Assembly (NCBI RefSeq): GCF_014836775.1
Contig: NZ_JACSQD010000001.1
Location: 803,681-867,680 of the forward strand
DNA length: 64,000 nucleotides
Direction of reading: 5' to 3'
Source: Arthrobacter gallicola
Lineage (GTDB): Bacteria > Actinomycetota > Actinomycetes > Actinomycetales > Micrococcaceae
In this document: one piece after another, positions 62,163-64,000 of the stretch
Position numbering within the stretch: the first letter of the stretch is position 1
Layout of the letters: every line of letters begins with the position of its first letter
Made by a program: the position numbers and the translations under genes
Notes under the pieces: model-generated
Database searches by the model: none
What the model was told of the DNA's origin: nothing
What the model saw: only the letters and a program-made list of their open reading frames with translations

Positions 62163-62875
62163 CAGCCGGCCGCTGCCGCTGTGGCTGGCTGACTGCCGGC
62201 AAGGAACCCGCTGATCGCTTCCTGCCCCGCGTCCGTGTCCTGAGGGCGGTGGTTACCGCCGATGACCCGGTGGTCGGCACCCGTCGAGGCCAGGAACCCT
62301 GCCACTTCTTCATACAGTGGCTCCCATCCACCGGTCAGGACGAGGGTGGGGACTCCCGGGACAATCTCCAGCGGTGCCTCCCACGGCGGTGACTGCATCC
62401 GCTGCCGTGCCGCGGCGTAAGGATCTCCGTCGGCAGGAGCAGCCGCCTCCGCGGAGAACACCAGGCGGCGGTACTCGGCGGCGTACTCCTCGTCGCTGAG
62501 GAGCCGGGCATTGCTGAATAGCGCCTGCAGATGCTGACGGTGGGCCGAGGTGGCCGGCAGGTCACGGGTGAGTGAAAAAACTGCAGGCTCGCACAGGGTC
62601 AGGGACCAGACGCGCTCCGGAGCCAGCACTGCCGCCAACATGGCGGAAATAGCGCCTTCGGCATGTGCGACGACGTGGCCTCCGGCACCGAGCGCTGCCA
62701 GGACGGCGGCGGCATCGGCACGGTGATCGGTGGGAGCCGGCGGCAGATCCGGGCGGTAACCATGCCTGCGCAGGAACAGGGCGTCGTACCTGCCTGCCAG
62801 GAAATGCTGCCGGGGCCACGCGGCGGCGCCAACGCGGCCGGCACCGTGCACAAAAACAACGCGTTGCTGAGCCAT
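62162..62875 (-). CDS. Alpha/beta-hydrolase-fold protein lacking the Ser nucleophile
   Basis: 237 residues. The fold is clear: oxyanion motif VFVHGAGRVGAAAW, cap region, and TLVLTGGWEPLYEEVAGFL with the final His in IGGNHRPQ. The nucleophile elbow, usually G-H-S-x-G, reads AHAEGA, so Ala72 (codon GCC at 62662-62660) stands where Ser is expected. The protein is probably not a classical esterase; binding or structural roles are possible. The ATG start is at 62875. It is coupled to the GNAT gene by TGATG. Confidence 0.82.
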   Translation of the reverse strand: MAQQRVVFVHGAGRVGAAAWPRQHFLAGRYDALFLRRHGYRPDLPPAPTDHRADAAAVLAALGAGGHVVAHAEGAISAMLAAVLAPERVWSLTLCEPAVFSLTRDLPATSAHRQHLQALFSNARLLSDEEYAAEYRRLVFSAEAAAPADGDPYAAARQRMQSPPWEAPLEIVPGVPTLVLTGGWEPLYEEVAGFLASTGADHRVIGGNHRPQDTDAGQEAISGFLAGSQPATAAAAG

Positions 62876-62908
62876 TCAAACAGCGTATCGCCGCTGGGCC
62901 GGGGCGGT

Positions 62909-63457
62909 TTACCCCAGCAGGTGTGACACTTCCGGCAGGCGCGGCATCAGAGCCGGAGCACCGGTGGGGCGGGGAACGTCCACCGTGGTGGCGTGTCCGT
63001 CCACCAGCTCCGCCACCCCCTGCATTTCCAAGGCGCGCAGGCCCGCTGCCAGGCGGGCTGCCTCCGGTGCGTCGAGCAGCCGTGTGCAGTCCGCTGCGGG
63101 AAGAAATCTGGCCTGGAGAGAACCACCCGCGGCACGGAACTCGCTGGTGGCGGCGGCGATCGAACCGCCGTCGTAGACAAAGGACAAGGCGCCGCCGTCC
63201 TGCGCAGGCACCACAGAACAGTCGAACACAAGCATCCTGCCGGCCTGGACCCGGTCCCCCAGCACAGCCGAGGCTTCCCGGGCGGCTGCCGAGCGCGGGT
63301 CTTCCCCGGATTTGACCACTCCACCGGGCAGCGCCCAGGGGCCGTTGCCGGCACGCACTATCAGGATTCCGCCGGAGCCGTCCCGGAGCAGCAGCGAGGT
63401 GTCCACCCGGCGCCGGAACACACTGCCATAGAAGCGTGTCAGTCCCTGTCCTGCCAA
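62909..63457 (-). CDS. Nudix-fold protein with degenerate box
   Basis: 182 residues. A Nudix-like segment is visible (GNGPWALPGGVVKSGEDPRSAAAREASAVLGDRV) with the G-x5-E and R-E start of the box, but the second and third acidic residues of R-E-U-x-E-E are replaced (REASAV), so hydrolase activity is doubtful. The TTG at 63457 has GGAGGG 6 nt upstream. It lies between the alpha/beta hydrolase and ffh; a role with the neighbours is unproven. Confidence 0.78.
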   Translation of the reverse strand: MAGQGLTRFYGSVFRRRVDTSLLLRDGSGGILIVRAGNGPWALPGGVVKSGEDPRSAAAREASAVLGDRVQAGRMLVFDCSVVPAQDGGALSFVYDGGSIAAATSEFRAAGGSLQARFLPAADCTRLLDAPEAARLAAGLRALEMQGVAELVDGHATTVDVPRPTGAPALMPRLPEVSHLLG

Positions 63458-63557
63458 AGCCTGCCCTCCGCACCGGTGGTTACTGCGTGAATTCGCAGAA
63501 GCCTATCCTGTGCGCCGGAGCGAATGCCGGCGCACAGCCACAGCCGTTACCGGGAGC

Positions 63558-64000
63558 TTACTTGCCGAGGAATTTCTCGAAGCCCTTCGGCAGGTTCAGT
63601 GAGGAGGGATCGAAGTCGCCGCCCTGCGCTCCGAAAGCGGAGCCGGCGGGCAGGGACTTGCGGGCACCGGCGCGCCGGGCCTCCGCTTCGGCCAGCTCCT
63701 GGGCGGCCTTGGCCGGGTTGCCGGAGCGGGCCTTCTTCTTGCCCTTGGCAGCCTGCTGCTTCTTGCGTCCGCCGCTGAAGCCACCCGGGCCGGCCATTCC
63801 CGGCATTCCGGGAATACCGCCGCCGGCAGCCATTTTCTTCATCATCTTCTGGGCCTGCGCAAAGCGTTCCAGCAGACCGTTCACTTCGGAGACGTGGACA
63901 CCGGAGCCGCGGGCGATCCGGGCGCGCCGGGAGCCGTTAATGATCTTCGGGGCAACCCGCTCGTGCGGCGTCATGGAACGGACGATTGCTTCGACGCGGT
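63558..64000 (-). CDS. ffh: Signal recognition particle protein Ffh, C-terminal part
   Basis: The frame is open to the window end; about 146 residues are visible. They include the end of the methionine-rich M domain (VEAIVRSMTPHERVAPKIINGSRRARIARGSG, the 4.5S RNA-binding helix-turn-helix) followed by AQAQKMMKKMA and a Gly/Lys-rich tail. Ffh binds signal sequences on the ribosome. The NG domain lies outside. ffh upstream of rpsP is the usual order in this phylum. Confidence 0.93.
   Translation of the reverse strand, partial: RVEAIVRSMTPHERVAPKIINGSRRARIARGSGVHVSEVNGLLERFAQAQKMMKKMAAGGGIPGMPGMAGPGGFSGGRKKQQAAKGKKKARSGNPAKAAQELAEAEARRAGARKSLPAGSAFGAQGGDFDPSSLNLPKGFEKFLGK

Noticed and set aside
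1..64000. Prophage, insertion sequences, CRISPR arrays or a defence island
   Set aside because: No transposase, integrase other than XerC, cas gene, phage structural gene or repeat-spacer pattern was found.

Overview
The window is a 64-kb piece of a high-GC actinobacterial chromosome. Gene content and order point to Micrococcaceae, most likely Arthrobacter or a close relative. The signs are the polyprenol-phosphomannose mannosyltransferase MptB, the aceE-fasR-fabD-fabH-acpP-fabF order, a DUF3052-ahpE pair divergent from aceE, the RNase H / zinc-ribbon / Nif3 trio, and the yraN-comM-dprA and rpsP-rimM-trmD-rplS-lepB-rnhB blocks. GTG and TTG starts are frequent. I see no IS element, prophage, CRISPR array or rRNA operon; most of the window is conserved chromosomal backbone.

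Layout. 1-7.1 kb: the end of an LGFP-repeat surface protein, aminopeptidase PepN, an OsmC protein, an MscS channel with truncated haemoglobin GlbO, and two thioesterases. 7.1-10.6 kb: the ABC-F factor EttA, a lipoprotein, SSB and tRNA-Arg(TCT). 10.9-15.0 kb: an envelope and signalling island with a DUF4397 protein, a class F-like sortase, an ECF-type sigma factor, its zinc anti-sigma factor and an M50-like intramembrane metalloprotease. 15.0-19.2 kb: DUF3224 and two GT-C mannosyltransferases. 19.2-22.1 kb: oligoribonuclease, tRNA-His, an acyl-CoA dehydrogenase and peptide deformylase. 22.1-28.4 kb: a long-form GAPDH, an MFS transporter, RNase P RNA, YaaA, an unusual RNase H-VOC fusion and a zinc-ribbon protein. 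28.4-33.3 kb: Nif3, MsrA, the cysK-cysE cysteine pathway and 6-phosphogluconate dehydrogenase.

33.4-39.6 kb: a DUF2252 protein, a cation/proton antiporter, a beta-lactamase-like lipoprotein, tRNA-Val(TAC), then DUF3052-ahpE-sirtuin. 39.9-47.9 kb: pyruvate dehydrogenase E1 and the fatty-acid synthesis cluster, which supply acetyl-CoA and then build fatty acids under a FasR-type regulator. 47.9-54.2 kb: DUF3145, XerC, an Ogt homologue lacking its acceptor cysteine, DprA, ComM, YraN and a 2H phosphoesterase. 54.2-64.0 kb: GNAT, DUF2469, rnhB, two signal peptidases, rplS, trmD, rimM, a KH protein, rpsP, a CatE-type dioxygenase with a clear operator, a small cluster of enzyme-like proteins with degenerate active sites, and the 3' end of ffh.

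The least ordinary items are the RNase H-VOC fusion, the Cys-less Ogt, the alpha/beta hydrolase without its nucleophile, the sigma/anti-sigma/M50/sortase/DUF4397 island and a nested extragenic palindrome at 60.55-60.62 kb. No wholly new multi-gene system is evident.
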